Source of the DNA: Clostridia bacterium
GTDB lineage: Bacteria; Bacillota; Clostridia; Oscillospirales; CAG-272
Length of the DNA stretch: 64,000 bases
Direction: 5' to 3'
Assembly: GCA_017472255.1 (NCBI GenBank)
Contig: JAFUQU010000038.1
Coordinates: forward strand, 1 to 64,000
The notes beneath the pieces were generated by a model that had not been told where the DNA came from, did not search any database, and was given only the letters and a program-made list of their open reading frames with translations. Position numbers and translations under genes: made by a program. Shown in pieces: positions 7,345 through 16,130 of this stretch (positions within the stretch are counted from its first letter, which is position 1; the number at the start of each line of letters is the position of its first letter).

Positions 7345-9828
7345 ATGTTTAGCTTCGTCCTGAATCTGGCAATCCTGTCGGTGATGTTCTCACTGTTGAG
7401 CGGAGCTGCATTTCTATTCAGAAAAACGCTTCTGAAGGGACGCGAGGGCATGATGTATGCCGTTTGGATCATCATTCTTGTGCTCTCGGTCACTCCGCTG
7501 CAAATCGATATTCCCGATGTCACTGAACTCGTCCTGGCTGAATTCGAAACGGTGGATTCCGCTCCGGAAGCCTACAGCGGTGATTACAGTGAGCTTGAGC
7601 TTGCCGAACAGCTTCACGCTTCCGGTCAATCCGGAACTACGGATGTTCGCCGCCCAGTCGAGCAAAATCTTGTCATTCTGAGTTTGCGCCGTCTTCTGGC
7701 ACGTATTGTTTCCGGGCTTGACACCATCAGTGTCGTACTGTTTGTCCTGTGGATTTCGGGAGCCGTCATCTGCTTTGCCAAAGCCATGACCGGCTACTTC
7801 GGAGCCAAGCAGCTGCTTTTCACCAACTCGTCGGTCTGCGAAGAGCCTCGTATGCTGGAGATGCTGGAGGAATGCCGCCGGAAAATGGGACTGAAACGCA
7901 GGATTCGGCTTCGCATGATCGACATCCGTTCGCTCTGCTCGCCATGCGTATGCGGCTGTTTCCGCCCAACGCTGTACATCGAGCCGGGCTGCAGGGATAT
8001 GTCCGACCGCGAGCTGGCCTGCGTTCTCACGCACGAGCTGAACCATGTTCGACGCGGCGATATGTTCTACAAGCTGGTATCGCTGCTGACCACATCCGTA
8101 CACTGGTTCAATCCCACCTCCCGCAAGGTGCTGCGCATCGTGTACGAGGACTGTGAGCTGGCCTGCGATTACAGCGTGATCAAGCTGTTTGGAAATGATA
8201 TCAGCGGACTTTACATGAACACCATACTCAATTTTGCGGAACGTTTTTCTGAAAACAATCGCCTTCTTGGCGCTCAGGGCATCAACGGTGGTCTGTTCAT
8301 CAGCCATCCGTCCAGCGTCGTATTTCTCAAAAGGAGATATGCCAATATGAAAAACTTTAGAAAAAATTCGATCATTATTGTGTTCATCGCACTGTTTGCG
8401 CTTCTCTGCGTTGTTTCCAACGTACTGGTGCTCTCCTCCTGCTCGGGCATCACGCCCGGCAGCATCATGTCGTCGATGAATTTCTCAGAGCCGGTGGAGG
8501 AAATGCTCCGCGCCTATTACGGTCTCGGCGATGACGATATCATCACCCCCGACATGGTGGACAGCATCACATCCCTGAAAATCACCGCAAACGAATTTTA
8601 CGCAAACCATACGCTGGCCGATTTCGTCGTCAATGGCGATGAAGGCTACGCCGAAGCGCTTCCCACGTATGTTCTGAAAAGCCGCTGGGACGCGCATATC
8701 GAACCCATCCTTGATGAGTTGACTGCGCAGGAAAACGAAACCTCCTATGTCAATGAAAAAGGCAAAACCGTCACCTCCAGCGCCGCGCACAAATTCCACG
8801 CCTTCTACTGCCTGAAGGATCCGACTGATCCTGAACTGACCAACCGCGCTGCCGTCGAAATGATGGCAACCTATCCGGAATTGAAGGATAAGGGTGCGCT
8901 CTACATATTCGACCCTTATGCTTCCGACCGCGAGATCAACGCCATGTATCAGGTCGCTGACAAGGCGGGTCTGGTGGATGTCTGGGATGTGGGCGGAAAG
9001 GTCTTCGATGCTTCGTCCTTTGCATATTTTACCAATCTGCGTGAGATCGAGTTTGTGGGCTTCACCCCCATCAACTATGATTTCCCGTCAGGCGTGAAAG
9101 TTACGGTGGACGGCAAAAGAGTCACCTCGGTCTATAACGAGGCGGAGGCACGGAAGAATGAGTATGACAGCGCCATCACCGATCCGATGGAATATACCTT
9201 CGCGATTCCCACCGATGGCTCGACAGTCACCATCCCGAAGAACAATTCGCTGGACGCGGCTATCCGTGAATACTTCGTCATGCAGAACTGGGCGTATGAA
9301 AAATACCCGCTGACCTCCAAGCATATGGAGCAGATTACCTCCATCAAAGCGGAAACCGACAAGGAGTTGACCGCGCTGCTCAAGGAAGCAGGCGCCATCA
9401 GCGCCTTCGACAACTGCCGCTACATCTGCTACACCATCAACGGCTACACGCTGGATATCATCCCGCATTATCTGCAGGAGATTGACTATTCCGGTCTGTG
9501 GCAAAGTCTGGAGGGCACCGCTCCCGCAGCCAGTGCGCTGGTGAAGAAAAGCTACACCTGGTCGGAGGAATACGCCTGCTACATTCTGAACGACGATGTA
9601 AGCAGCGAGGATAAGTTCACCCTGTTCAAGGCTTTCGCCGAGAACGCACTGATGAAGGTCGCGCTGGTAGGAAAATCCGAAGGCGGCGCTTATCTGACGC
9701 AGTTCATGACCGGTTCTGCCAGAGTCGGCGGCATCCCTGCCCGTTATCTGGACGGCACAGACACCTTCGATGAGACCGATAAGGCGCTTTTCCCCAATCT
9801 GGAGGAGTGGGTCATCACAATCGAATAA
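7345..9828 (+). CDS. M56-family (BlaR1-like) membrane metalloprotease with a novel duplicated outer domain
   Basis: The start at 7345 was preferred to the ATG 12 bases earlier because GGAG lies 8 bases before it. The 827-residue protein has membrane segments near residues 5-27, 36-52, 117-148 and 341-366, and an M56 protease site HELNH at 230-234 with a likely third ligand at Glu271 (YEDCELACD). BlaR1 uses this site to inactivate the BlaI partner. Here the outer part (about 370-827) is not a penicillin-binding domain: no SxxK/SxN/KTG set is visible. It seems to hold two copies of one unit starting near residues 382 and 636, each opening with a helix followed by an ITSLK/ITSIK strand and closing with leucine-rich FxNLxE strands. 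The signal sensed is therefore probably not a beta-lactam. Confidence 0.85.
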   Translation: MFSFVLNLAILSVMFSLLSGAAFLFRKTLLKGREGMMYAVWIIILVLSVTPLQIDIPDVTELVLAEFETVDSAPEAYSGDYSELELAEQLHASGQSGTTDVRRPVEQNLVILSLRRLLARIVSGLDTISVVLFVLWISGAVICFAKAMTGYFGAKQLLFTNSSVCEEPRMLEMLEECRRKMGLKRRIRLRMIDIRSLCSPCVCGCFRPTLYIEPGCRDMSDRELACVLTHELNHVRRGDMFYKLVSLLTTSVHWFNPTSRKVLRIVYEDCELACDYSVIKLFGNDISGLYMNTILNFAERFSENNRLLGAQGINGGLFISHPSSVVFLKRRYANMKNFRKNSIIIVFIALFALLCVVSNVLVLSSCSGITPGSIMSSMNFSEPVEEMLRAYYGLGDDDIITPDMVDSITSLKITANEFYANHTLADFVVNGDEGYAEALPTYVLKSRWDAHIEPILDELTAQENETSYVNEKGKTVTSSAAHKFHAFYCLKDPTDPELTNRAAVEMMATYPELKDKGALYIFDPYASDREINAMYQVADKAGLVDVWDVGGKVFDASSFAYFTNLREIEFVGFTPINYDFPSGVKVTVDGKRVTSVYNEAEARKNEYDSAITDPMEYTFAIPTDGSTVTIPKNNSLDAAIREYFVMQNWAYEKYPLTSKHMEQITSIKAETDKELTALLKEAGAISAFDNCRYICYTINGYTLDIIPHYLQEIDYSGLWQSLEGTAPAASALVKKSYTWSEEYACYILNDDVSSEDKFTLFKAFAENALMKVALVGKSEGGAYLTQFMTGSARVGGIPARYLDGTDTFDETDKALFPNLEEWVITIE

Positions 9829-9832
9829 AGTG

Positions 9833-9876
9833 AAACACACGAGGTGCCGCAAATGCGGCACCTCGTGTGTTTTTTC
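9833..9876 (+). terminator. Terminator of the blaI-M56 operon
   Basis: A long perfect stem (AACACACGAGGTGCCGC paired with GCGGCACCTCGTGTGTT, loop AAAT) is followed by a T run. Confidence 0.93.
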
Positions 9877-9890
9877 GATTGACTGGCAGT

Positions 9891-10131
9891 TTACGGATCA
9901 AGATTTTCGCAGTTAAACAATGGTGAATTAAAAAATTCCATCAGAGATATATCAAAGTCCCTGACATATCTCATGAAGGATACGGAGATTCAACGCTGTG
10001 TGCCTGCAGGACATGATGTTGCTGATTGTGACTTTCGAGACACCGGTATGGGTAAACAGCTTATACTGCGTCATGTTCCGCTCTTCAAGCAATTCAGAAA
10101 GCCGAATGCTTACCGCTTTATTTAGTTGCAT
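9891..10131 (-). pseudogene. XRE-family helix-turn-helix regulator, frameshifted
   Basis: Reading from the ATG at 10131 (ribosome site GAGGG) gives 59 residues with a classic Cro/C1-type helix-turn-helix: LSELLEERNMTQYKLF, then GVSKVTISNIM, then LRILHEICQGL. This frame stops at 9952-9954. The family's usual C-terminus, DISLMEFFNSPLF, continues immediately in the next frame and ends at 9891-9893. Removing one base from the AAA at 9955-9957 restores a 79-residue protein. The truncated form still has the whole DNA-binding domain and might function. The gene stands alone between the M56 operon terminator and the AraC gene. Confidence 0.7.
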
Positions 10132-10283
10132 ATGGCTTCCCTCACAATTAGTACATAATTCTATACTATTATTATATACTGTTCATGAAGTTTAACCGTT
10201 TTTTTCTGAACTATCGTAACCGCCACATTTTGTGGTCGTCGTAAAAACAGGCGGCACTGTAAAAAAATGGTCATATAATCCCA

Positions 10284-11117
10284 TCAATCCCCCCGTCGGA
10301 TATCCCGGGGGGATTTTCCCGTCAGCTTCTTGAACAGCCGGGAGAAATAGTTCTGGTCGGCATACCCCACCGCTTCGGCAACCTCCCGCACGGACAGGTC
10401 GGTGGCGGACAGCAGCTCCCGCGCCCGGTCGATACGCATCGCCTGGGTAAAGACCACCACCGACTTGCCCGTCACCTCGGCAAACAGGTGCGTGAACCGG
10501 CTGACGCTGAGACAGCATTCGGAGGCCAGCTCCTCCGCCGACGGCGGGTTTGGAAGATTTTCATAAATGCGGCGGCAGGCGTCGTTGATGCGATGCTCTG
10601 CACTCCGGCTGATGTGGCTGTAGCGCAGGGCATATTTGCGTCCGATCAGAATCAGCAGCTGATGGAGATACGCGGCGCACCAGCTCTCATAGAACTGCCG
10701 CTTCATCGTGAATTCGCGCACCATTTTCTCGGACACCTCCTCATAGGTGCCGCTGATCCCCATGTCAAAAACGCGGATATCCCCGATTCCCAGCCGCTCC
10801 AGAAGCTCAGCCACACCGGTGCCGGTGAAATGGATATAGTGCGATACGGATTTATCCTCGGCCCGGTAAAAATATTCCTGCGGCTCTCCGGGACGGAAGA
10901 GAATCACATTTCCCGCCGGAACTTCCAGCCGCTCTCCGTTCAGCGTCAGGCGGCAGATTCCCCGCGCCACGTACAATATATGATAATCCACCCGCCCGCC
11001 GCGGCGGACGCTCCCCCGGTCATGCTCACTGATCTCCTGAATGCCGCAGCTGTTGACGCTCAGAAAATCATCCGACAGCCGCTCGGTGGAGATTTCAGTC
11101 AGATTGATTTCGGGCAT
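10284..11117 (-). CDS. AraC-family transcriptional regulator
   Basis: The start at 11117 has GAGGTG 6 bases upstream; an ATG two codons earlier is also possible. The protein (about 277 residues) has an N-terminal cupin-like sugar-sensing domain (YHILYVARGICRLTLNG, VILFRPGEPQEY) and a C-terminal double helix-turn-helix (about 180-275) with LASECCLSVSRFTHLF and VAEAVGYADQNYFSRLFKKLTGKSPRDIRR, a strong AraC signature. It is divergent from the nagB-like operon, with 148 bases between, and most likely activates that operon in response to an amino sugar or derived oligosaccharide. Confidence 0.9.
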   Translation of the reverse strand: MPEINLTEISTERLSDDFLSVNSCGIQEISEHDRGSVRRGGRVDYHILYVARGICRLTLNGERLEVPAGNVILFRPGEPQEYFYRAEDKSVSHYIHFTGTGVAELLERLGIGDIRVFDMGISGTYEEVSEKMVREFTMKRQFYESWCAAYLHQLLILIGRKYALRYSHISRSAEHRINDACRRIYENLPNPPSAEELASECCLSVSRFTHLFAEVTGKSVVVFTQAMRIDRARELLSATDLSVREVAEAVGYADQNYFSRLFKKLTGKSPRDIRRGD

Positions 11118-11265
11118 TTCCATCACCTCACCCCATTATACCATATTAGCCTCCTCCTGTCAACAGCGATTTTGTGCTAATTTTCAGCCGTAGGGTGTAT
11201 ATACAAACAAGCGGCTGTCTGCTATAATAATAGCATAAAATCTTTCCGACAAAGGAGAAACAAAC

Positions 11266-12114
11266 ATGGATATCAACCGCATTCCCGAAAATGAGCTGGG
11301 CAGCGGCAGCGGCATCAAGCTGGCCGTATGCGACACCGAGCACGACCTTTACTGGCGGATGGTCATCGAGGTGCTGGAGGTCATCACCGAGAACAACAAC
11401 AAGGGCGAGGATACGATTATGGTCGTCCCCTACGGTCCCCTCGGCCCGTACAGCCGTCTGGTCTATCTGGTCAACAAGTACCGCATCAGCTTGAAGCGCT
11501 GCACCTTCATCAACATGGACGAGTACCTGACCGACGATCTGCAGTACATCGACAAGGCTGATCCGCTGTCCTTCCGCGGCGGCATGGACCGTATCTTCTA
11601 CGGATTGATCGACGACGAGCTGAACGTGCTCCCCGAGAACCGTCACTTCCCCATCCCCGGCGAGGAATACAAGGTCGCCGAGCTGATCGAAAAGGCGGGC
11701 AAGCTGGACATGGCATGGGGCGGCGTAGGCATCAACGGCCACTTCGCCTTCAACGAGCCGCCGGAACCGGGCGAAGTCTGCTCTCCCGAGGATTTTCTGG
11801 CACGTCCCACCCGTACGCTCCCCATCTCCCGCGAAACCAAGACCATCAACGCTTACATGAACTGCGGCGGCGACCTGAACGGCATCCCGAAATACTGCAT
11901 CACGGTGGGTATGAAGGAGATGTTCGGCGCGAAGCGTGTGCGTATGTGTATGCCCCGGGACTGGAACGCCGGCGCGCTGCGTAAGATTCTCCACGGCGGC
12001 GAAACCGCGTCCGTTCCCTGCTCGCTGTTCAACCGTCATCCTGACGCGGTGCTCTACGCTGCACGGGTAGCATTAGCCTCCCCCGTACCCGAAATTCGCG
12101 TATACAACAAATGA
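11266..12114 (+). CDS. Glucosamine-6-phosphate deaminase-like protein (divergent NagB)
   Basis: The 282-residue protein belongs to the NagB/6-phosphogluconolactonase fold. It keeps the catalytic Asp in NMDEYL and the His and Glu of the GHxAFNEP loop. Two things differ from true NagB: the GxxxDGH Asp is Asn (GVGINGHFAFNEP), and the phosphate loop, usually LPTGGTP, reads VPYGPLGPYS. True NagB turns glucosamine-6-phosphate into fructose-6-phosphate and ammonia. The neighbour nagA would supply that substrate, so the role is still likely amino-sugar breakdown, but specificity may be altered. AAAGGAG precedes the start, and an extended -10 (TGCTATAAT near 11220) serves as promoter. The stop overlaps nagA by 4 bases. 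Confidence 0.8.
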   Translation: MDINRIPENELGSGSGIKLAVCDTEHDLYWRMVIEVLEVITENNNKGEDTIMVVPYGPLGPYSRLVYLVNKYRISLKRCTFINMDEYLTDDLQYIDKADPLSFRGGMDRIFYGLIDDELNVLPENRHFPIPGEEYKVAELIEKAGKLDMAWGGVGINGHFAFNEPPEPGEVCSPEDFLARPTRTLPISRETKTINAYMNCGGDLNGIPKYCITVGMKEMFGAKRVRMCMPRDWNAGALRKILHGGETASVPCSLFNRHPDAVLYAARVALASPVPEIRVYNK

Positions 12115-13289
12115 AGCTGACCCTTCTGCGCGGCAGAATCGTCCGGCAGGACAGAGTCGGGGATGGCGCGCTCCTGCTGGGAGACGGCGTCATCCTCGAC
12201 GCCGATTTCCGGGGGAACACACCGGAAGCAGCGGAGGTCATCAACGTGAAAGAAAGCTATATTCTGCCCGCTTTCACCGAAATCCACGCCCACGGCGGCG
12301 GCGGTCACGATTTTCTGGACTGCACCTCCGAGGCGTTCCGGGGAATTCTCGACCTGCATTTTGCCCACGGTGTGACTCTTCTCTGCCCCACGCTGACCGC
12401 CTGCTCCTGGGACAAAACGATGGAATTTCTCACCTTCTGCGAGGACATGAAGCACCATCCCTGCTTCGGCGGCGTACATCTGGAAGGCCCCTTCCTATCC
12501 CCCGAAATGAGCGGCGCTCAGAACCGCGCCTGCCTGCTTGCACCCACTGACGCCCTCGCCGATCAGCTGCTTGAGCACAAAGCAATCATCCGCCGTATCA
12601 CGGTGGCTCCCGAGCTTCCCGGCGCCGAGGCCTTCGCGCGGAAAATGAGCGCCGCCGGAATCGCTCTGTCCATCGGTCACAGCGCCGCCGACGCCGAAAC
12701 CGTCCGACGGGCAGCTGACTGGGGATTTTCACAGGTAACGCACCTCTACTGCAGCACCTCCCAGCGGTTCAAGCGGGGCAGCTACATTGTCGGCGGCATC
12801 GTGGAAGCGGCGCTGACCGAGGATTCGCTGACCGTGGAGCTGATCGGCGACGGACATCATGTCTGCCGCGAATCGCTGCTCATGACCCTGTGCTGCAAGG
12901 GCGCGGAGCGTGTCTGCATCGTGTCGGACGCCATGCGCGCCGCCGGATGCGAAGACTCGCTGACCGAGAGCTGGCTGGGGGAAAGGCTCCCCGAAAACCG
13001 CGTCATCATCGAGGACGGGGTTGCCAAGCTGCCCGACCGCTCCAGCTTCGCGGGCAGTCTGGCGGCGGGCGACACGATGGTCGCCGCTCTGTGCGGACGG
13101 TATCGTCTGCCGCTTGTGCTGATCTCGCGGATGATGAGCGAGGTTCCGGCGCGTCTGCTGGGACTTGGAGCGTCGCGCGGACGAATCGCTCCCGGCTGCG
13201 CGGCGGATTTTGTCATACTGGACAAACAGTATCATACCACGGCGGTCATCACCGCCGGAGAGAAAGTTGAGGTTTCCTATGTACGCTGA
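12111..13289 (+). CDS. nagA: N-acetylglucosamine-6-phosphate deacetylase
   Basis: The 392-residue amidohydrolase removes the acetyl group from GlcNAc-6-phosphate. Metal and catalytic motifs are in order: EIHAHGGGGHDF (family HxHG), HLEGPFLSPE (metal Glu), SIGHSAA (metal His), THLYCST (metal His), GDGHHV and the catalytic Asp in VSDAM. The length matches the family. It overlaps nagB by 4 bases and the DUF4091 gene by 11 bases, so the three are translationally coupled. It acts in the cytosol on imported amino sugars. Confidence 0.93.
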   Translation: MKLTLLRGRIVRQDRVGDGALLLGDGVILDADFRGNTPEAAEVINVKESYILPAFTEIHAHGGGGHDFLDCTSEAFRGILDLHFAHGVTLLCPTLTACSWDKTMEFLTFCEDMKHHPCFGGVHLEGPFLSPEMSGAQNRACLLAPTDALADQLLEHKAIIRRITVAPELPGAEAFARKMSAAGIALSIGHSAADAETVRRAADWGFSQVTHLYCSTSQRFKRGSYIVGGIVEAALTEDSLTVELIGDGHHVCRESLLMTLCCKGAERVCIVSDAMRAAGCEDSLTESWLGERLPENRVIIEDGVAKLPDRSSFAGSLAAGDTMVAALCGRYRLPLVLISRMMSEVPARLLGLGASRGRIAPGCAADFVILDKQYHTTAVITAGEKVEVSYVR

Positions 13290-14994
13290 CGCTTTGAAAA
13301 TTGTCTCCTCCCAATACAAGCACCTGCCCGGACGGGATGCGGCGGATATCAATCCCCGCGTCATCACCGGCGGCTCCATGCTGAAAAACGAGCCCTTTTC
13401 CTTTCAGGTGCTCTACCGCGCTGAACCGGACGTATTCTGCCAGCCGGTGAGCCTGTCCGCCGTGTGCGAGGGTCTGCCCATGGAGGCGTGGCGGGTGGAT
13501 TACCTGCCGGTGATGCACACGGCCAACGTGAGCGGTGAGCCGGGCTACGAGAGCAGTCTTCCCGGACTCTTCCCCGACCTGCTGCTTCCCCGCCCCGCCG
13601 CCCCTGAAATCGAGCAGCTGAACGTGCAGTACAACGCCAGCCGCTTTGAAAAGGACGTGGACAGCCTGCTCAACGCCACCGGCGGCGACTATCAGGCGGT
13701 ATGGTTCACGGTCAATCCGGACAGCAGGACGCTGACACCCGGCAGCTATGTTATCCGCGTCACGCTGACCAGCCTGACCGACGGTTCGGTTATGGCAGAG
13801 CAGAATCTGGCGCTGGAGGTCATCGACGACGCCCTGCCCGATAACGACGCCTATTATACCAACTGGTTCTACGAGGACTGTATCTGCAACCTGTTCGGCG
13901 TGGAGCTGTACAGCGACGCGTTCTACGGGATTTTCGACGACTACATCGCCAATATGACCCGCCACCGCCAGAATACCCTGCTGCTGCCCGCGTTCACCCC
14001 GCCGCTGGACACCCCCGTCGGCTCGGAGCGCATGAACGTACAGCTGGTGGAAATCACCCGCGGCGCGGACGGATGGCACTTCGGCTTTGAGAAAATGCGC
14101 CGGTTCATCCGCCACGCGGACAGGAACGGCATCCGTACCTTTGAGCACTGCCATCTTTTCTCCCAGTGGGGCGCAAAACACGCGCCGAACATCTACAACA
14201 CCGACGGCATGCGCATTTTCGGCTTTGATACCGACGCGGCGGGGGAGGAATACACCGCCTTTATCCGTGCCTATCTGACCGCTTTCCTCACCTTCGCAAA
14301 GGAAGAAGGCATCGAAAACCGCCTGCTCTTCCATATCTCCGACGAGCCGACCACCGAGCATATGGAGTCCTACCGTCAAGCCGTGAATACGGTCGCCGAC
14401 CTGTTGTCAGGCTATCCCACCGCCGACGCCATGTCTCATGTGGAGTTCTACAAGGAGGGTCTGGTGGGACAGCCCATCGCCAACACCCGCAGCGCGGAGA
14501 AATTCTACGGCGAGTGCCCCGCCTTCTGGCTCTACTACACCGGCGGCAGCTACGAAAAGCGCAGCGCCAACCGTCTGATTTCCAACACGGCGGCGCGCAC
14601 CCGGGTTCTGGGCGTTCAGCTCTACCGCTATCAGGCGAAGGGCTTCCTGCACTGGGGCTACAATTTCTACTATGATCGTCTCAGCGCCGGGTGCTTCGAT
14701 CCCAAAAGCAGTCCCAACGCTTACAAAATGTACCCCGGCGACACCTACCTGGCCTATCCGGTCATGGTCGGCTCCTGTCATGTAACCCCGTCCATCCGGG
14801 AGAAGCTGATGGCGGAGGCTTTCGACGATTTGCGGGCGCTGAAGCTGCTGGAGACGCGGATCGGCCGGGACGCCGTACTGGCGCTCTGCGAGGAGATGCT
14901 GGGCGAGCCGGTGAACAGCGCGCTGATTCCCGAGGGCGACGCGCTCCTCACCCTGCGGGAAGCGGTCAACCGCCGGATTCAGGAAACGAATTGA
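13279..14994 (+). CDS. DUF4091 protein, glycoside-hydrolase-like TIM barrel
   Basis: The start at 13279 has TTGAGG 6 bases upstream. The 571-residue protein has a beta-sandwich N-terminal part (about 1-190) and a barrel-like middle part containing YTNWFYEDCICNLF, a region with FEHCHLFSQWG, and FHISDEPTTEHMESY, where the Asp-Glu pair is a likely catalytic site. The C-terminal part (LHWGYNFYYDRLS, YPGDTYLAYP) is the DUF4091 signature. No signal peptide is seen, so it would act inside the cell on imported glycan pieces. DUF4091 proteins occur in glycan-use loci. The exact bond cut is unknown. Confidence 0.8.
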   Translation: MYADALKIVSSQYKHLPGRDAADINPRVITGGSMLKNEPFSFQVLYRAEPDVFCQPVSLSAVCEGLPMEAWRVDYLPVMHTANVSGEPGYESSLPGLFPDLLLPRPAAPEIEQLNVQYNASRFEKDVDSLLNATGGDYQAVWFTVNPDSRTLTPGSYVIRVTLTSLTDGSVMAEQNLALEVIDDALPDNDAYYTNWFYEDCICNLFGVELYSDAFYGIFDDYIANMTRHRQNTLLLPAFTPPLDTPVGSERMNVQLVEITRGADGWHFGFEKMRRFIRHADRNGIRTFEHCHLFSQWGAKHAPNIYNTDGMRIFGFDTDAAGEEYTAFIRAYLTAFLTFAKEEGIENRLLFHISDEPTTEHMESYRQAVNTVADLLSGYPTADAMSHVEFYKEGLVGQPIANTRSAEKFYGECPAFWLYYTGGSYEKRSANRLISNTAARTRVLGVQLYRYQAKGFLHWGYNFYYDRLSAGCFDPKSSPNAYKMYPGDTYLAYPVMVGSCHVTPSIREKLMAEAFDDLRALKLLETRIGRDAVLALCEEMLGEPVNSALIPEGDALLTLREAVNRRIQETN

Positions 14995-15002
14995 GGGATA
15001 TC

Positions 15003-16127
15003 ATGTACAACATCGGAGTCATCGGCTGCGGAAACCGGATGAGCGGGCTGGTTTCCATCCTCGAAAAGCAGCCGGATATGCGCATCACCGCCATTGCCGA
15101 CCCGCGCATGGACGAGCTGCGCCGGCAGTTCAGCGGACGGGACATCGCCTTCTATCCCGACGCCGGAACCATACTGGCATCCGAAGCGCTGGACGGCGTG
15201 ATGATCGGTACCCGCTGTTCGCTGCATACGCCCATGGCGCTGCTGGCGGGACGGTATGAGCTGCCGCTGTTTCTGGAAAAGCCGTTATCCACCAGCTATT
15301 CGCAGCTGGAAGCCCTGCAGTCTCTGCTGCCGCAGAATGAGCGGATCGTCGTCTCCTTTCCGTTGAGGCGGAGTCCAATCGTCGAAGCCGTGAAGGAAGT
15401 CATCGACAGCGGCAGTCTGGGCAGGATGCAGCACGTACAGGTCTGGAACAATGTCTACTACGGCCGCGGCTACTATCACAAGTGGTACCGGGACGAAAGC
15501 GAAACAGGCGGCCTCTTCCTACAGAAGGCCACCCATAATTCCGACTATATCAACTATTTGCTGAGCGATATGCGTCCGATCCGCATCTGCGCTATGAAAT
15601 CCAAGCAGATATTCCGCGGCGATCTGCCCGCCGGACAGAAATGCGCCGACTGCCCCCATCTCGCAGAATGCCCCGAAAGTCCGGAGAAAATCGCAGGCTA
15701 CGGCGTGAACTCCGGCTCCACCCACGGCGAGTGCTACTTCGCCGTGGATACCGGCAACGAGGACAGCGGCAGCGCGCTCATCGAATATGAAAGCGGTATG
15801 CACGCGGCCTATTCGCAAAATTTCTTCGTCCGCAAGGATGCGGGAAGCCGGGGCGCGCGGCTCATGGGCTATTACGGAACGGTGCAGTTTGATTTCAACA
15901 CCAACGTCATCGATGTCATCTATCACAACGAAGACCGGCGCGTCACCCGTAAAATCGACGGCGGCGGCTCCCACAGCGGCGGAGACGGACTGCTGATGCA
16001 GAACTTCGCCGATGCGGTGCACGGACGCGACATATCGCACACTACGCTGGCGGAGGGCATCCTCAGCGCACGGATGTGCCTTGCGGCGCGGGAATCAGCA
16101 GAATGCCGACGGTTTGTGGAGCTGTGA
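15003..16127 (+). CDS. Gfo/Idh/MocA-family oxidoreductase
   Basis: The start at 15003 lies 8 bases after the previous stop with GAGGGATATC in front. The 374-residue protein has an N-terminal Rossmann fold with GVIGCGNRMSG for NAD(P), the family EKP motif (FLEKPLSTS, about residue 93) and a C-terminal substrate domain with KATHNSDYINYLL, where the His matches the family's catalytic region. It also has a Cys-rich insert (KCADCPHLAEC) as in many sugar-oxidising members. It likely oxidises or reduces a sugar hydroxyl within the amino-sugar pathway. The substrate is unknown. Confidence 0.87.
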   Translation: MYNIGVIGCGNRMSGLVSILEKQPDMRITAIADPRMDELRRQFSGRDIAFYPDAGTILASEALDGVMIGTRCSLHTPMALLAGRYELPLFLEKPLSTSYSQLEALQSLLPQNERIVVSFPLRRSPIVEAVKEVIDSGSLGRMQHVQVWNNVYYGRGYYHKWYRDESETGGLFLQKATHNSDYINYLLSDMRPIRICAMKSKQIFRGDLPAGQKCADCPHLAECPESPEKIAGYGVNSGSTHGECYFAVDTGNEDSGSALIEYESGMHAAYSQNFFVRKDAGSRGARLMGYYGTVQFDFNTNVIDVIYHNEDRRVTRKIDGGGSHSGGDGLLMQNFADAVHGRDISHTTLAEGILSARMCLAARESAECRRFVEL

Positions 16128-16130
16128 AAG

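Noticed and set aside
6887..9828. A beta-lactam resistance operon
   Set aside because: The sensor lacks a penicillin-binding domain and no beta-lactamase or altered PBP gene is near.
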